Shown: positions 50,116 to 59,517 of the stretch, piece after piece | How the letters are laid out: the number at the start of each line of letters is the position of its first letter | Position numbering within the stretch: position 1 is the stretch's first letter | Origin: Alphaproteobacteria bacterium | GTDB lineage: Bacteria; Pseudomonadota; Alphaproteobacteria; UBA6615 | NCBI GenBank assembly: GCA_002722515.1 | Contig: PBMH01000024.1 | Span: 1 to 64,000 of the forward strand | Direction of reading: 5' to 3' | Length of the DNA stretch: 64,000 nt | Position numbers and translations under genes: made by a program | Notes under the pieces: model-generated | Seen by the model: the letters and a program-made list of their open reading frames with translations, nothing else | Database searches by the model: none | What the model was told of the DNA's origin: nothing

Positions 50116-51024
50116 ATGACAATCAATTTCAAGGGGCGGGTGGCCGTCGTAACAGGTGCCGGTAACGGTCTTGGTAAAAACTATGCACTCACGTTGGCCT
50201 CAAGAGGCGCAAGAGTAGTGGTCAACGATTTGGGTGGCGCCATCGATGGCAGTGGTCACTCCGGCAAGCCAGCCGATGCCGTCGTCGAAGAAATTCGAGC
50301 AGCCGGCGGAGAGGCCGTGGCAAATTATGACACCGTCGCCGAGCCTAAGGGCGCAGCGAACATCGTCCAGAGCGCGCTAGATACATTCGGCCAGATTGAC
50401 ATCGTTATAAACAACGCTGGAATCGTCCGGGACAAAACCTTCCATAAGATGAGCCTTGAAGATTATGAGTTTGTCGCCCGGGTGCATTATCTAGGCTCAG
50501 TATATGTAACTCATGCCGCATACCCGCATATGCGCAAGGCGAATTACGGTCGAGTGCTTATGGTCTCGTCGAACTCTGGCCTCTACGGTAATTTCGGCCA
50601 GACCAACTATTCTGCCGCCAAGATGGCTGTCGTCGGTTTCATGAACACACTAAAACTTGAGGGCGCGCGAAATAACATCTTAATAAATGCCCTCGCACCA
50701 CTAGCAGCGACGCGCATCGCAGAGCCATCTGGTATCTTTGACGTCTATGATCCAGAACTTGTGACAACCGACGCCGTGGCGGCCATGGTTGCCTACCTAG
50801 TTAGTGAGAACTGCACCGATTCCGGCAACATCATTGCCGCGACCGCCGGCTATTACTCCCGCATCCAAGTCATGGAAAGCGAAGGTGTACGGGTCGACCC
50901 ACGTGAACCGATGACGCCAGACCGGATCGCCGAGATCTGGTCTCAAGTCCGCGGGATGCGGAATCCGACCGGCTATGACGACGCAGTTGCAAACTTAACC
51001 GCCGTGATGGCAAAGGAAACATAG
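50116..51024 (+). CDS. SDR, peroxisomal multifunctional enzyme/MaoC-type 3-hydroxyacyl-CoA dehydrogenase-like
   Basis: A 302-aa short-chain dehydrogenase. TGAGNGLGKNYALTLASRGARVVVNDLGG is the signature of the 17-beta-HSD type 4/(3R)-hydroxyacyl-CoA dehydrogenase branch, and the active site YSAAK with Ser in VSSNSGLYG is intact. The ~45-residue C-terminal extension after the SDR core fits that branch. It probably oxidises a 3-hydroxyacyl-CoA. It converges with the acyl-CoA ligase gene, consistent with fatty- or aromatic-acid catabolism. Confidence 0.9.
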   Translation: MTINFKGRVAVVTGAGNGLGKNYALTLASRGARVVVNDLGGAIDGSGHSGKPADAVVEEIRAAGGEAVANYDTVAEPKGAANIVQSALDTFGQIDIVINNAGIVRDKTFHKMSLEDYEFVARVHYLGSVYVTHAAYPHMRKANYGRVLMVSSNSGLYGNFGQTNYSAAKMAVVGFMNTLKLEGARNNILINALAPLAATRIAEPSGIFDVYDPELVTTDAVAAMVAYLVSENCTDSGNIIAATAGYYSRIQVMESEGVRVDPREPMTPDRIAEIWSQVRGMRNPTGYDDAVANLTAVMAKET

Positions 51025-51107
51025 AACCTTGGCTGATTCTCAGCGTGGCCCCACGTAGAAAATCAGGGCAGCGCCAGTGGCAATCCTAATCAGGGTCCTC
51101 TAGTTAT

Positions 51108-52646
51108 TCAGCCACTCTCGCCATTTTCTTCGGCCATGAGCATATTACGAAGCTCGCGTTTAACTATCTTGCCATAGTTGTTCTTAGGCAGGGACGCCGC
51201 GACCCTATAATGCTTCGGCCGCTTGAACCGAGCGATATTATCGAGGCAGAGCCGGTCGAGAGCATCGATGTCAATCTGCACGCCTTCGCTGGGCGTAACA
51301 AAAGCGATCACCTCTTCACCCCACTCTTCGTGCGGGCGGCCAATAACTGCGCATTCCGTAACATGTGGGTGTCTTAGTAGAACCTCCTCGATCTCGCGGG
51401 GATAGATGTTTGAACCGCCGGAAATGATCATGTCCTTTGATCGGTCCTTCAGGGTAAGATATCCGTCGGAGTCAAACACACCCATATCGCCAGTATGCAG
51501 CCATCCACCGCGAAGAGAATCGGCACTGGCATCGGGCCGGTTCCAATAGCCCTGCATAACAACCGCCCCGTTAACCAGAATCTCTCCTACCTCGCCCGCG
51601 GGTAATGTGTTGTCATTACCGTCAACCACCTTTACGTCAACCACCGACTGAGCATACCCGACCGAACCCAAACGCTCCTCATAGCGAGGATGTTCCGTGT
51701 CGACGTGATCCTCTCGAGGTAGCACGGTGATACACATCGGGCTTTCGCCCTGACCGTAAATCTGTACGAATTTCGACCCGAACCGATCAAGTGCCTGCTT
51801 AAGATCAGCGACATACATCGGCCCACCGCCATAAGTAACAGTACGCAGGTTTCCGATTTCACCCGAATTATGTCCTATCAAACGCTTCACCATTGTTGGT
51901 GCAGCGAACAAGGAAACCTCTTCATGTTTTTGAAATAACTCAAATATTTCGCTGGGATCAAAGCTACCTGTTTCGGGTACGACCTGGCGCGCACCAACCG
52001 CTAGGTGCGGGATCCCGTAGAAGCCTGAACCGTGGGACATCGGCGCGGGGTGCAACGCCGCGCCGTTGACGGGGACCCTGTCCACATCAAGAAAATAGCT
52101 TAGGGTCATCTCCCAAAGGTTCCGGTGCGACAGCATCGCCCCCTTGGGGTTCCCGGTAGTACCCGAAGTGTAGAAGAGCCAAGCAAGGTCATCGTCGCCC
52201 CGATCCACCATCTCTATGGGATCCGCATTCAGGTAATCGGCATACTCCGCCTCGCCTACGACTACAACACGGGCCTTGCTGCCGGCGATCTCGAGCCCAC
52301 TCGCGGCCTTCTCGGCGAGATCCGGCGTAGTAAACACCACGCGCGCACCAGAATCGTCGATAATGTAAGCGAGTTCCTTTTCGTGCAGCTTGTTGTTGAT
52401 CGGAAGCGCCGTCAGCCCAGCGTGGAGCGCGCCATGGAAGGTCTCGAGGTATTCGGGTGTATTGGTCATGAACAGGCCAACCCGATCATTGTCCGTTAGA
52501 CCAATCGACCCGCGCATGGCTCCCGCAAGACCGGCAACACGGCGCGCTAGCGTGCCGTAGTCGCAGTAGTCAGCTGCCCCGTGGGATATCGCCACCCGAT
52601 TGGGAAAAGAGCGCGCTGCCCGCACTAGCAACTGATTGAGATTCAT
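51108..52646 (-). CDS. AMP-dependent acyl-CoA synthetase/ligase
   Basis: A 512-aa acyl-adenylate-forming enzyme, from the ATG at 52646 (MNLNQLLVRAARSFPNR). The P-loop-like motif LFYTSGTTGNPKGAM, the IYGQGESP motif (A5), the GWLHTGDMGVFD motif (A7) and the C-terminal lysine in PKNNYGKIVKRELR (A10) are intact. It activates a carboxylic acid to its CoA ester with ATP. Similarity is to the fatty-acid/long-chain CoA ligase group; the acid is unknown. Confidence 0.92.
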   Translation of the reverse strand: MNLNQLLVRAARSFPNRVAISHGAADYCDYGTLARRVAGLAGAMRGSIGLTDNDRVGLFMTNTPEYLETFHGALHAGLTALPINNKLHEKELAYIIDDSGARVVFTTPDLAEKAASGLEIAGSKARVVVVGEAEYADYLNADPIEMVDRGDDDLAWLFYTSGTTGNPKGAMLSHRNLWEMTLSYFLDVDRVPVNGAALHPAPMSHGSGFYGIPHLAVGARQVVPETGSFDPSEIFELFQKHEEVSLFAAPTMVKRLIGHNSGEIGNLRTVTYGGGPMYVADLKQALDRFGSKFVQIYGQGESPMCITVLPREDHVDTEHPRYEERLGSVGYAQSVVDVKVVDGNDNTLPAGEVGEILVNGAVVMQGYWNRPDASADSLRGGWLHTGDMGVFDSDGYLTLKDRSKDMIISGGSNIYPREIEEVLLRHPHVTECAVIGRPHEEWGEEVIAFVTPSEGVQIDIDALDRLCLDNIARFKRPKHYRVAASLPKNNYGKIVKRELRNMLMAEENGESG

Positions 52647-52789
52647 AGAAAACGACCCTCTTAACGACCACAATGGCGCAGGCTACAACGACCTACAAGT
52701 TAGCAAAACCCTCGTCTTTCGACAGGCAGCAAATAAGGACATATGCTCGTTCTAGCCCTGCCAGAACATTAACAAGACAGCGGTAAACT

Positions 52790-53494
52790 ATGTACGAGCT
52801 TTACTATTGGCCAACAATTCAGGGACGCGGTGAATTCGTCCGCCTCCTCCTTGAAGACGTCGGCGCGGACTATGTAGATGTGATTCGCAGACCCAAGGAA
52901 GATGGCGGCGGGGGCGACGCCCTCCGTATTCTAATAAATACGACTAGGCACTTCGCCCCACCAATACTAAGAGACGCCAACATAACCATCTCGCAAACTC
53001 CGATAATCATGGACTATCTCGGAACGAAGCACCAGCTCACCCCTGCCAATGAGGATGCCCGGCGAGAGGCGTTACGTCTGTCGATGTTACTTGCAGACTT
53101 TCTGGTCGAGGCCCATGACGTACATCACCCCTTGGCCAAGGAGTTGTATTACGAAGACCAACTGGACGAGGCGCTACGCCGGTCACTGAGTTTCCGTGAC
53201 GTACGTATTCCGAAATTTTATAGCCATCTTGAGGAGATGATCAGTGCCAACGGTGGCTACCTAGTAGAGGGTGGACTGTCGCACGCAGATTTTTCGCTAT
53301 TCCAAATCGTTGAGGGCATGCGTTACGCCTTTCCAAAATCCTCGGCTCGGCTTGAATCCGACCGCCCCCGCCTCGTCGCCCTGCATGCGGAAATAGCCGC
53401 CCGACCAAACATTCAGGCTTATATAATTTCGGACCGGCGCATCCCATTTAACAAAAATGGCATCTTCCGATATTACCCAGAACTGGATGGGTAG
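52790..53494 (+). CDS. Glutathione S-transferase family protein
   Basis: A 234-aa GST-fold protein. The thioredoxin-like N-terminal domain (YELYYWPTIQGRGEFVRLLLEDVGADYVDV; glutathione-site motif ISQTPIIMDYLG) is followed by the all-helical C-terminal domain (GGYLVEGGLSHADFSLFQIVEGMRYAFP). Tyr5 or Tyr6 near the N-terminus may be catalytic, as in the sigma/alpha-like classes. It is divergent from the acyl-CoA ligase gene and converges with the MBL-fold gene 14 nt away. Confidence 0.88.
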   Translation: MYELYYWPTIQGRGEFVRLLLEDVGADYVDVIRRPKEDGGGGDALRILINTTRHFAPPILRDANITISQTPIIMDYLGTKHQLTPANEDARREALRLSMLLADFLVEAHDVHHPLAKELYYEDQLDEALRRSLSFRDVRIPKFYSHLEEMISANGGYLVEGGLSHADFSLFQIVEGMRYAFPKSSARLESDRPRLVALHAEIAARPNIQAYIISDRRIPFNKNGIFRYYPELDG

Positions 53495-53508
53495 AACACC
53501 GTAGTAAG

Positions 53509-54486
53509 CTATCCAGCAGCAAATCGCGGCAGCATGACCTCCTTATGGAATCGTGCCATTTCTTCAAATACAGGCATTACCTGCGGCTCGGCGTTATCGT
53601 CGCGGAACTCCCGATAAAGCGCGTAGACATTGCCGATAAAACGCTCCGCATCTCCCCAGGTATTGTAGTCCTCAAGGGAGATTTCACACGCCGCGTCCCA
53701 CTCCGAAAGACCGGCGTCAAAGCATTTGCGCGCCTCGCACTCTATATAGTCGAGATACCCCTTAAAGATCCGAACATGAGCCTTGTCCGTGACCGGTCCG
53801 TGACCCGGAACAATAACGTCGGCGTCAAGGGAAAGAATTAGGTCACAAGCCCGCTGCCAGTTGGCAATCGGACCGTCCCAGATTACCGGGTGGCCACCAT
53901 TGAAAATTATGTCGCCAGTAAAGACCAGCCGATCGCTCGGTAGATAAGTCAGGATATCACCCCGGGTATGTGCCGGGCCAACATTGTAGAGCTCGATATC
54001 CCGATCGCCGCACGTCAAGCTCATCCGATCATCGAATGTGATTGTTGGCGGCGTCAGATGGATCCCGGAAAAGTCGAACGACGAGAAACAGTGTTCTAGA
54101 AATTCACCAAGAACACCGAGATTTCTTGAATTTTCCATCATTTCTTCTAGCCGGCTCGGCAGAAAATGGGCGAACTCCTCAGCGCAACCTGACGAGGCAA
54201 TGATCTCGGCACCCTTAACCAGTTGGTTACCCCAAGTATGATCAGCATTAGCGTGCGTGTTTATAAGCCGACCTATCTTTTTTGCTGCTGGTACCGCATC
54301 GCGCATGGTAACCAACATGTCGCGAGTTAGTGGCAGGTCGAACAGTGTATCGATGAGAACCGTCTCCTCGCCATCAACAATCAATCCAGTATTAGACCAA
54401 CCCCAACCGCCGTCTGGCAGCAAATAGGCATAGAGCCCGTTACCGACCTCATGCAGCCCTTTAGTGTATTGCCATTTACTCATCAC
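53509..54486 (-). CDS. MBL-fold metallohydrolase
   Basis: A 325-aa metallo-beta-lactamase-fold hydrolase. The metal ligands are visible: HANADH (first motif), the His in VGPAHTRGDIL, the Asp in LVFTGDIIF, and His in VPGHGPVTDKAH. The N-terminus VGNGLYAYLLPDGGWGWSNTGLIVDG resembles QuiP/cyclase-like or alkylsulfatase-like members. A helical C-terminal region follows residue ~245. It starts at one of two adjacent ATGs (MMSK). The substrate is not evident. Confidence 0.88.
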   Translation of the reverse strand: MMSKWQYTKGLHEVGNGLYAYLLPDGGWGWSNTGLIVDGEETVLIDTLFDLPLTRDMLVTMRDAVPAAKKIGRLINTHANADHTWGNQLVKGAEIIASSGCAEEFAHFLPSRLEEMMENSRNLGVLGEFLEHCFSSFDFSGIHLTPPTITFDDRMSLTCGDRDIELYNVGPAHTRGDILTYLPSDRLVFTGDIIFNGGHPVIWDGPIANWQRACDLILSLDADVIVPGHGPVTDKAHVRIFKGYLDYIECEARKCFDAGLSEWDAACEISLEDYNTWGDAERFIGNVYALYREFRDDNAEPQVMPVFEEMARFHKEVMLPRFAAG

Positions 54487-54577
54487 TTGTGTCCGGTCAT
54501 GCCGTTTTGCTCATGAAAAATATAGTCGAGGGTCGCGCTATGCAAAAAGGTCGGAACTAAAACCACGCTGCGCTCCT

Positions 54578-55759
54578 CTAGGTGTCGATGAAATTGGCTG
54601 CCCTAAGAAACAGGGTACGATTAACTCCGTCTGAGTGCAGAAAGGCCGCCGCGTCGCGTACCAGCTTCTCCACCCCAGCCTCTTTCATGTAGCCGTGTCC
54701 ACCGTGAATCTCGAGGGTCCAGGTCGCAATCTTCCAAGCTGCCTGCGACGCCATCGCCTTGGGCAGAGAACCCAACGTCATGTCCCAGCCCTCATCCCGA
54801 TGATCCGCTAGCCAAGCCGCCCGATGAATGTAGGCACGCGATGCATCGATGAGCATCTTCATCTCGGCGATCTGGGCCCGTATACCGTCGTGCTCGATGA
54901 GCCGCTTACCGCCCTGGACCCGCGTCTGCGACCAATCAAGGGACTTCTCATAACAGGCAACTGCGACCCCAAGTATGCTAGCGCCGGCGAATATATTGCT
55001 CGAAGGCCCAAATGCTCGCCGAATAGCCTGTCCCCCATGGGGTTCTCCCACGACGTTCTCGTCGGGAATAAAGCAGTCCGTAAAAAGTAACTCTGAGTTA
55101 TTAGCGAGCCGTTCCCCCATTTTGTCATGCACCCGCCCGATGGTGAACCCGGGGTGGCCGCGTTCTAGTAAGAAGCAGGTTGCCCCGTCCACCAGCGACT
55201 TTTCAGGGTCAGTCTGCATATAGACGAGAAAAAAACGCGACTGATTAGAGTTGGAGATGTAGTGCTTCATCCCGTTAGCAATCCAACCACCTTCGGTTTT
55301 TTCTGCACGTGTCGTGTAGGGCACCGGGTAACCGATTATTCCATTCGACCCGTTCGCGGGCTCGGTACCACAGATACTGACTATAGCGCGCGGATCATCG
55401 CGGAACGGAATCAGGGTGCGCTCCCTCTGCTCCTCGTTAAGCACCCTCTCCATGTGCTTGGCTATCTTCAAGGTCTGGGCCAAGACAACAGAAATCCCCA
55501 GATCACCGCGAGCAAGTTCCTCAATCACCATCGCGGTCGTTAGCGTATCCGTTTCCATGCCACCGTATTCTTCCTTTAGGGTCATGGTTCGTAGGCCCAT
55601 TCGGTCAGCCGCTTCGACAATCTCCGGCGAATAGCAGTCCACGGGATCGACCTGCGCATCGAGTTCGGCCGCACGCGGCGTTACCTCTTCCGACACGAAC
55701 CGGCGAACCGAATCAAGGATTGCACGCTGTTCCTCGGTCTGAATGAAAATTTCGTCCAT
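54578..55759 (-). CDS. Acyl-CoA dehydrogenase family protein
   Basis: A 393-aa flavoprotein from the ATG at 55759 (MDEIFIQTEEQRAILDSVRRFV). Landmarks are the FAD/substrate loops GTEPANGSNG and MKHYISNSNQSRFFLVYMQT, and the C-terminal IHGGHGYMKEAGVEKLVRDAAAF. At the position where most family members carry the catalytic Glu (yEGT) the sequence reads HSDGVNR, placing Asp377 there. It oxidises a CoA thioester and passes electrons to ETF. It lies in the minus-strand run of catabolic genes. Confidence 0.9.
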   Translation of the reverse strand: MDEIFIQTEEQRAILDSVRRFVSEEVTPRAAELDAQVDPVDCYSPEIVEAADRMGLRTMTLKEEYGGMETDTLTTAMVIEELARGDLGISVVLAQTLKIAKHMERVLNEEQRERTLIPFRDDPRAIVSICGTEPANGSNGIIGYPVPYTTRAEKTEGGWIANGMKHYISNSNQSRFFLVYMQTDPEKSLVDGATCFLLERGHPGFTIGRVHDKMGERLANNSELLFTDCFIPDENVVGEPHGGQAIRRAFGPSSNIFAGASILGVAVACYEKSLDWSQTRVQGGKRLIEHDGIRAQIAEMKMLIDASRAYIHRAAWLADHRDEGWDMTLGSLPKAMASQAAWKIATWTLEIHGGHGYMKEAGVEKLVRDAAAFLHSDGVNRTLFLRAANFIDT

Positions 55760-55992
55760 TGTCTGCCCCCTCAAAAGATTGAGTATCGATAACCATGTTT
55801 CTTTCTAACTTTGTACCGCAGGGCTGTTGCCGCGGACCGACGATGCAACAAGCGACACCCCTCTGCATTCCTTGACCTAAGCCGAACCTGCCAGCAGATT
55901 TCGTCCCCCTATGAGGAAAGAAAACGTCGTATCGCGGCGAACCAGCTCGCGACCAGACCCCTAAACCTAGTCAAGCAACGTTTTTGTAGCCC

Positions 55993-56970
55993 CTACTGCT
56001 TCACCACCTTGTTCTTTAATACGCCTATACCCGTCACCTCGAGTTCGATAACGTCACCCGCAGCGAGATATTTATCGTGCTCCAGACCGCAACCCCAGCC
56101 TATGGTGCCCGAGGCAAAAAATTCTCCTGGGTAAACGGTCTCGGCACGCGATGTGTGAGCGATACAGTCTTCAAATTTATGGTACATTTCACTGGAACTT
56201 CCTCGTGAGCGCTCTTCACCGTTGATTCTCACGATCAGCTCAGCATCGTAGGGGTCGAACGCATCCGCAGTTACAATGCATGGTCCGATTATGTTACCGG
56301 TGTCAAAGTCTTTTCCTTTGCCTGGCCCAAACCCGGCCGGCATCTCGTAGGCTTGGGTATCACGGGCAGAAATGTCATTGAAAATCGAATAGCCGAAGAT
56401 CATATCGGACGCATCTTTAGGATCTACGTCTTTGCCGCCTTTGCCTAGCCAACAGCCGAACTCCATCTCGTAGTCAAGCATCTCAGAGAAATGCGGCCAG
56501 ACAATATCCGCGCCCGTACCAGTAACGCCGAGACGGCTAGGTTTGTAGAACAGAGGCTGATCGTACCAAATCTGCGGGATCGCGAAGGCGCCCTCCGCTT
56601 CGAAACGCTTGAGCGCCTCCTCAGGGTCAGGCTCAGCCTCCGCCTTTTTCTGACGTAACATACCAAATGCGTTCAGTAAGTGTTTCTCAAAGCATAGAAA
56701 GTCACGAATTTGAGGGGGCTGCGGAACCGGTGTTAATAAATCAACATCTTCGAGAACGAACACCGACCCACCGCTGGCCCCGCCACCCGATACCGAAACG
56801 ATTTCATTCGCCCGCTCCACGGCCGTATCACCGGCCTGAATCAAGTCCAGCATCGTAGAAAAATAGGGTTGATTGTCCGCTGCCGCTAGGTCGACAACAC
56901 CAGTTTCGTCTTGTGTCAACGCTCCGACTTTTTGAGCGCCTCCGCCGAGAGTGAACGTCACAAGTTTCAT
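55993..56970 (-). CDS. Fumarylacetoacetate hydrolase family protein
   Basis: A 325-aa FAH-fold enzyme. The metal site ExE is seen in MLDYEMEFGCWLGKGGKDV, with a third acidic residue in NDISARDTQAYEMP. The GFGPGKGKDFDTGNIIGP and YPGEFFASGTIGWGCGLE segments are typical of the acylpyruvase/2-keto-3-deoxy-acid dehydratase branch. It would hydrolyse or dehydrate a beta-diketo or 2-keto acid. It is followed 41 nt upstream on the strand by an amidohydrolase gene, a likely operon. Confidence 0.9.
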   Translation of the reverse strand: MKLVTFTLGGGAQKVGALTQDETGVVDLAAADNQPYFSTMLDLIQAGDTAVERANEIVSVSGGGASGGSVFVLEDVDLLTPVPQPPQIRDFLCFEKHLLNAFGMLRQKKAEAEPDPEEALKRFEAEGAFAIPQIWYDQPLFYKPSRLGVTGTGADIVWPHFSEMLDYEMEFGCWLGKGGKDVDPKDASDMIFGYSIFNDISARDTQAYEMPAGFGPGKGKDFDTGNIIGPCIVTADAFDPYDAELIVRINGEERSRGSSSEMYHKFEDCIAHTSRAETVYPGEFFASGTIGWGCGLEHDKYLAAGDVIELEVTGIGVLKNKVVKQ

Positions 56971-57011
56971 TGTTGTTTCCTCCCAACCGATCTTATCGGT
57001 CGCATTGGTTT

Positions 57012-58268
57012 CTATTCCGCCGCCGCCAAATCCGCACGACGATTTCCTTCCGGCACCTTATGAAAGGTGCCATCCTTCATAATCGCCCGGAATCGACCGG
57101 GCTCCTGCAGTATCGAAATGTCTGAGGTAGGGTCACCATCAACCAGTAAAAGATCCGCCAGAGAACCCGCCGTAACTAATCCCACCGGTTCGTTCATGAG
57201 TTCTCCCCCTGCCTGGGTCGCGGCCTGAATAGCTTCCAAAGTTGAGAATCCGAACAATTCCACAAACATCGCCAGGTCACGGGCATTGCGGCCATGTGGG
57301 TTCCACTTAAAACCATAGTCCCCGCCCGGCAGCACTCGAATGCCGCGCTTCCGAAGGTCCGCCATAGTCCGACTTACCGTCTCGATCTCCCTCTCGGCTC
57401 GCGCCCGGGTAAAATCATCAGTCGTGACCCCGTATTTCGCACCCTCGGTTAAGCGTCCGTAGGGGAGACCCATGGCGGGCGCTACGAACACTCGGTGCCG
57501 TTCTGCCTCCAGCATGTCCTTGGCTTCATCATCAGCCAGGGTCGCGTGGTAGATGATCTGAACACCGTTGCGGACGCAGATTTTTACGGCCTCAGCCGAC
57601 CGCGCATGGGCTGCGACCATGCGACCCCGCTGACGCGCCACCGCGCATACAGCAGCAACCTCGTCCTCCGACATGGCAGTGTCTTCAGCAAGCGGGTCGG
57701 GCCCTGTCCCCTGCGCCGACGGAACAATTTTGAATGTGTCTACACCCGCCCGTGCCGCTGCACGGCAGGCTTTACGGAACGCCTCGGGACCATCTAGAAC
57801 CAGCGAATAGGCATCGTCCTGGCCAATATCGCCGAAACCTCCAGTCACCGTCATCTGCCTAGTCGCCGCCTTCAGCCTAGGCCCCGGAATGTCGCCAGCA
57901 TTGATCGCATCGCGCAGCGCAACCTCCAGATTGTCGCGCGCCGAGCTACCACTAAACATACTAGTGAAGCCGTGATCGAGCATCTTTCGTGCATTCTTAG
58001 CCGCCTCGAGTACATGCCTCTCCGCCGACAGAGAATTGATATCACCCAGCGTTGCCGCATCTAGGAAACTCAAATGTGCATGAGCATCTATTAGCCCAGG
58101 CATTAGTGTCGCTCCGCCACCGTCCACGATAGCTGCTTCACCACAATCTCCAATGTCACCGCGCACTACTTCAGCAATTCGATCACCACGGATTAGAACG
58201 GCCCCGTCGAACGGTTTTGCGCCAGTCCCATCTATTACAGAGACATTCGTGAACACTGTCTCGCCCAT
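57012..58268 (-). CDS. Amidohydrolase family protein (prolidase/Sgx9260-like)
   Basis: A 418-aa metal-dependent amidohydrolase. The HxH motif in LIDAHAHLSF, a Lys likely to be carboxylated in TFKIVPSAQ, His residues in MVAAHARSAEA and IIYHATL, and Asp in LPGGDYGFKWNPHG complete the binuclear site. The C-terminal ADLLLVDGDPTSDISIL is standard. It hydrolyses a C-N bond in a small amide or dipeptide-like substrate. It begins the minus-strand run with the FAH-family gene and is divergent from the DHDPS-family gene. Confidence 0.9.
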   Translation of the reverse strand: MGETVFTNVSVIDGTGAKPFDGAVLIRGDRIAEVVRGDIGDCGEAAIVDGGGATLMPGLIDAHAHLSFLDAATLGDINSLSAERHVLEAAKNARKMLDHGFTSMFSGSSARDNLEVALRDAINAGDIPGPRLKAATRQMTVTGGFGDIGQDDAYSLVLDGPEAFRKACRAAARAGVDTFKIVPSAQGTGPDPLAEDTAMSEDEVAAVCAVARQRGRMVAAHARSAEAVKICVRNGVQIIYHATLADDEAKDMLEAERHRVFVAPAMGLPYGRLTEGAKYGVTTDDFTRARAEREIETVSRTMADLRKRGIRVLPGGDYGFKWNPHGRNARDLAMFVELFGFSTLEAIQAATQAGGELMNEPVGLVTAGSLADLLLVDGDPTSDISILQEPGRFRAIMKDGTFHKVPEGNRRADLAAAE

Positions 58269-58364
58269 ACGTCGTATTCCCCTTGGTGAAGCCCCTCATT
58301 GAACGTCCCGGCGCGAGACACTGTCAACCATGGGCAACCTCGAATAGTACTGCTATTTAGGGAT

Positions 58365-59285
58365 ATGAGTATCACGCACGCATACAGTGGGATTTGGCCG
58401 GTTGCCCCCACGCCCTTCCTAGAGAACGGCGAGATCGATCTCGCGGGCATGACCCGAGTCCTCGACTGTTTAATTGATCAGGGCGTCGACGGTATCTGCA
58501 TTTTGGCAAATTTTTCCGAGCAATTCCTACTATCCGATGATGAACGCAATCGGTTGACCCGCCTGTCCCTGGAACACGTCTCCGGGCGTGTGCCCGTAAT
58601 CGTTACCGCTAGCCACTTTGCCACCGACATCGTGGTCGCGAGGGCGCATCAGGCGGCAGAGCTCGGCGCGGCCATGATAATGCTGATGCCGCCCTATCAC
58701 GGTGCGACCCTGCGCGCCACGCAAAAGCAGATAGTCGACCAGTTCACTGCAGCTGGCGATGCCGGCATCCCGATTATGGTGCAGGACGCGCCGCTTTCAG
58801 GCACAGATCTACCCATCAAACTACTGGTGCAGATGGCGCGTGAGATCGAAGCTGTCAAATGCTTTAAGATCGAATGTCCCCAGGCGGCCAATAAACTGCG
58901 TGCACTGATCGCCGCGGGCGGCAAGGCAATCGAGGGGCCGTTTGATGGCGAGGAGGGAATCACACTCCTTGCAGATCTCGATGCCGGCGCTACGGGCTGC
59001 ATGACCTCCGCGCTAATCCCAGATCTGATCCGTCCGGCAATCGTAAGCTACCTTGCAGGCGATCGGGATACCGCCAAATCCATATACGAGCGCACGCTGC
59101 CGCTGATCAATCATGAAAATCGACTGTGCGGGTTCCGCGCGGCCAAGGTAATTATGAAGGAAGGTGGCGTGATCCAGTCTGATTTTTGCCGCCACCCGAT
59201 CGCACCATTACCGCCGGAGATCCGAACCACACTTCTAACTCTGACCGCCGCTCTAGACCCGATAGCCCTGCGCTGGGGAAAATAA
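58365..59285 (+). CDS. DHDPS/NAL-family lyase lacking the YNxP tyrosine
   Basis: A 306-aa (beta/alpha)8 lyase of the dihydrodipicolinate synthase/N-acetylneuraminate lyase family, from the ATG at 58365 (MSITHAYSGIWPVAPTPF). The Schiff-base lysine is probably K168 (AVKCFKIEC). At the YN(V/I)P site the sequence reads MVQDAP, with Gln140 where the usual catalytic Tyr would be. Known QDAP-type members form a subgroup whose reactions are poorly defined. It would cleave or condense pyruvate-type substrates. The context with BKACE and lactonase genes suggests catabolism and not lysine synthesis. Confidence 0.88.
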   Translation: MSITHAYSGIWPVAPTPFLENGEIDLAGMTRVLDCLIDQGVDGICILANFSEQFLLSDDERNRLTRLSLEHVSGRVPVIVTASHFATDIVVARAHQAAELGAAMIMLMPPYHGATLRATQKQIVDQFTAAGDAGIPIMVQDAPLSGTDLPIKLLVQMAREIEAVKCFKIECPQAANKLRALIAAGGKAIEGPFDGEEGITLLADLDAGATGCMTSALIPDLIRPAIVSYLAGDRDTAKSIYERTLPLINHENRLCGFRAAKVIMKEGGVIQSDFCRHPIAPLPPEIRTTLLTLTAALDPIALRWGK

Positions 59286-59517
59286 ATTAACTAGATGAAA
59301 ACTCGGCTAGGCACCGCGAATTCTGGACTTGGCCGAAACGGACTTGTACGCTTCATATTCGAGTAATAAGCGGTCATGACGACTAAGGATGGCAAACTTC
59401 CCACACACACAAACACGTGTGGGTCTGCATCAATCGCGTTGTACTACTAGACAGTAGGAGGCCGTCCGATCCAATATCGGGTCATCAAAAAAATGATTTC
59501 GACCTCAGGGGGAAACC

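Noticed and set aside
59400-59423. CCCACAC...GTGTGGG inverted repeat upstream of the BKACE gene
   Set aside because: A 7-bp stem with a 10-nt loop and no T-tract; too weak to call a terminator or operator, although a regulator site is possible.
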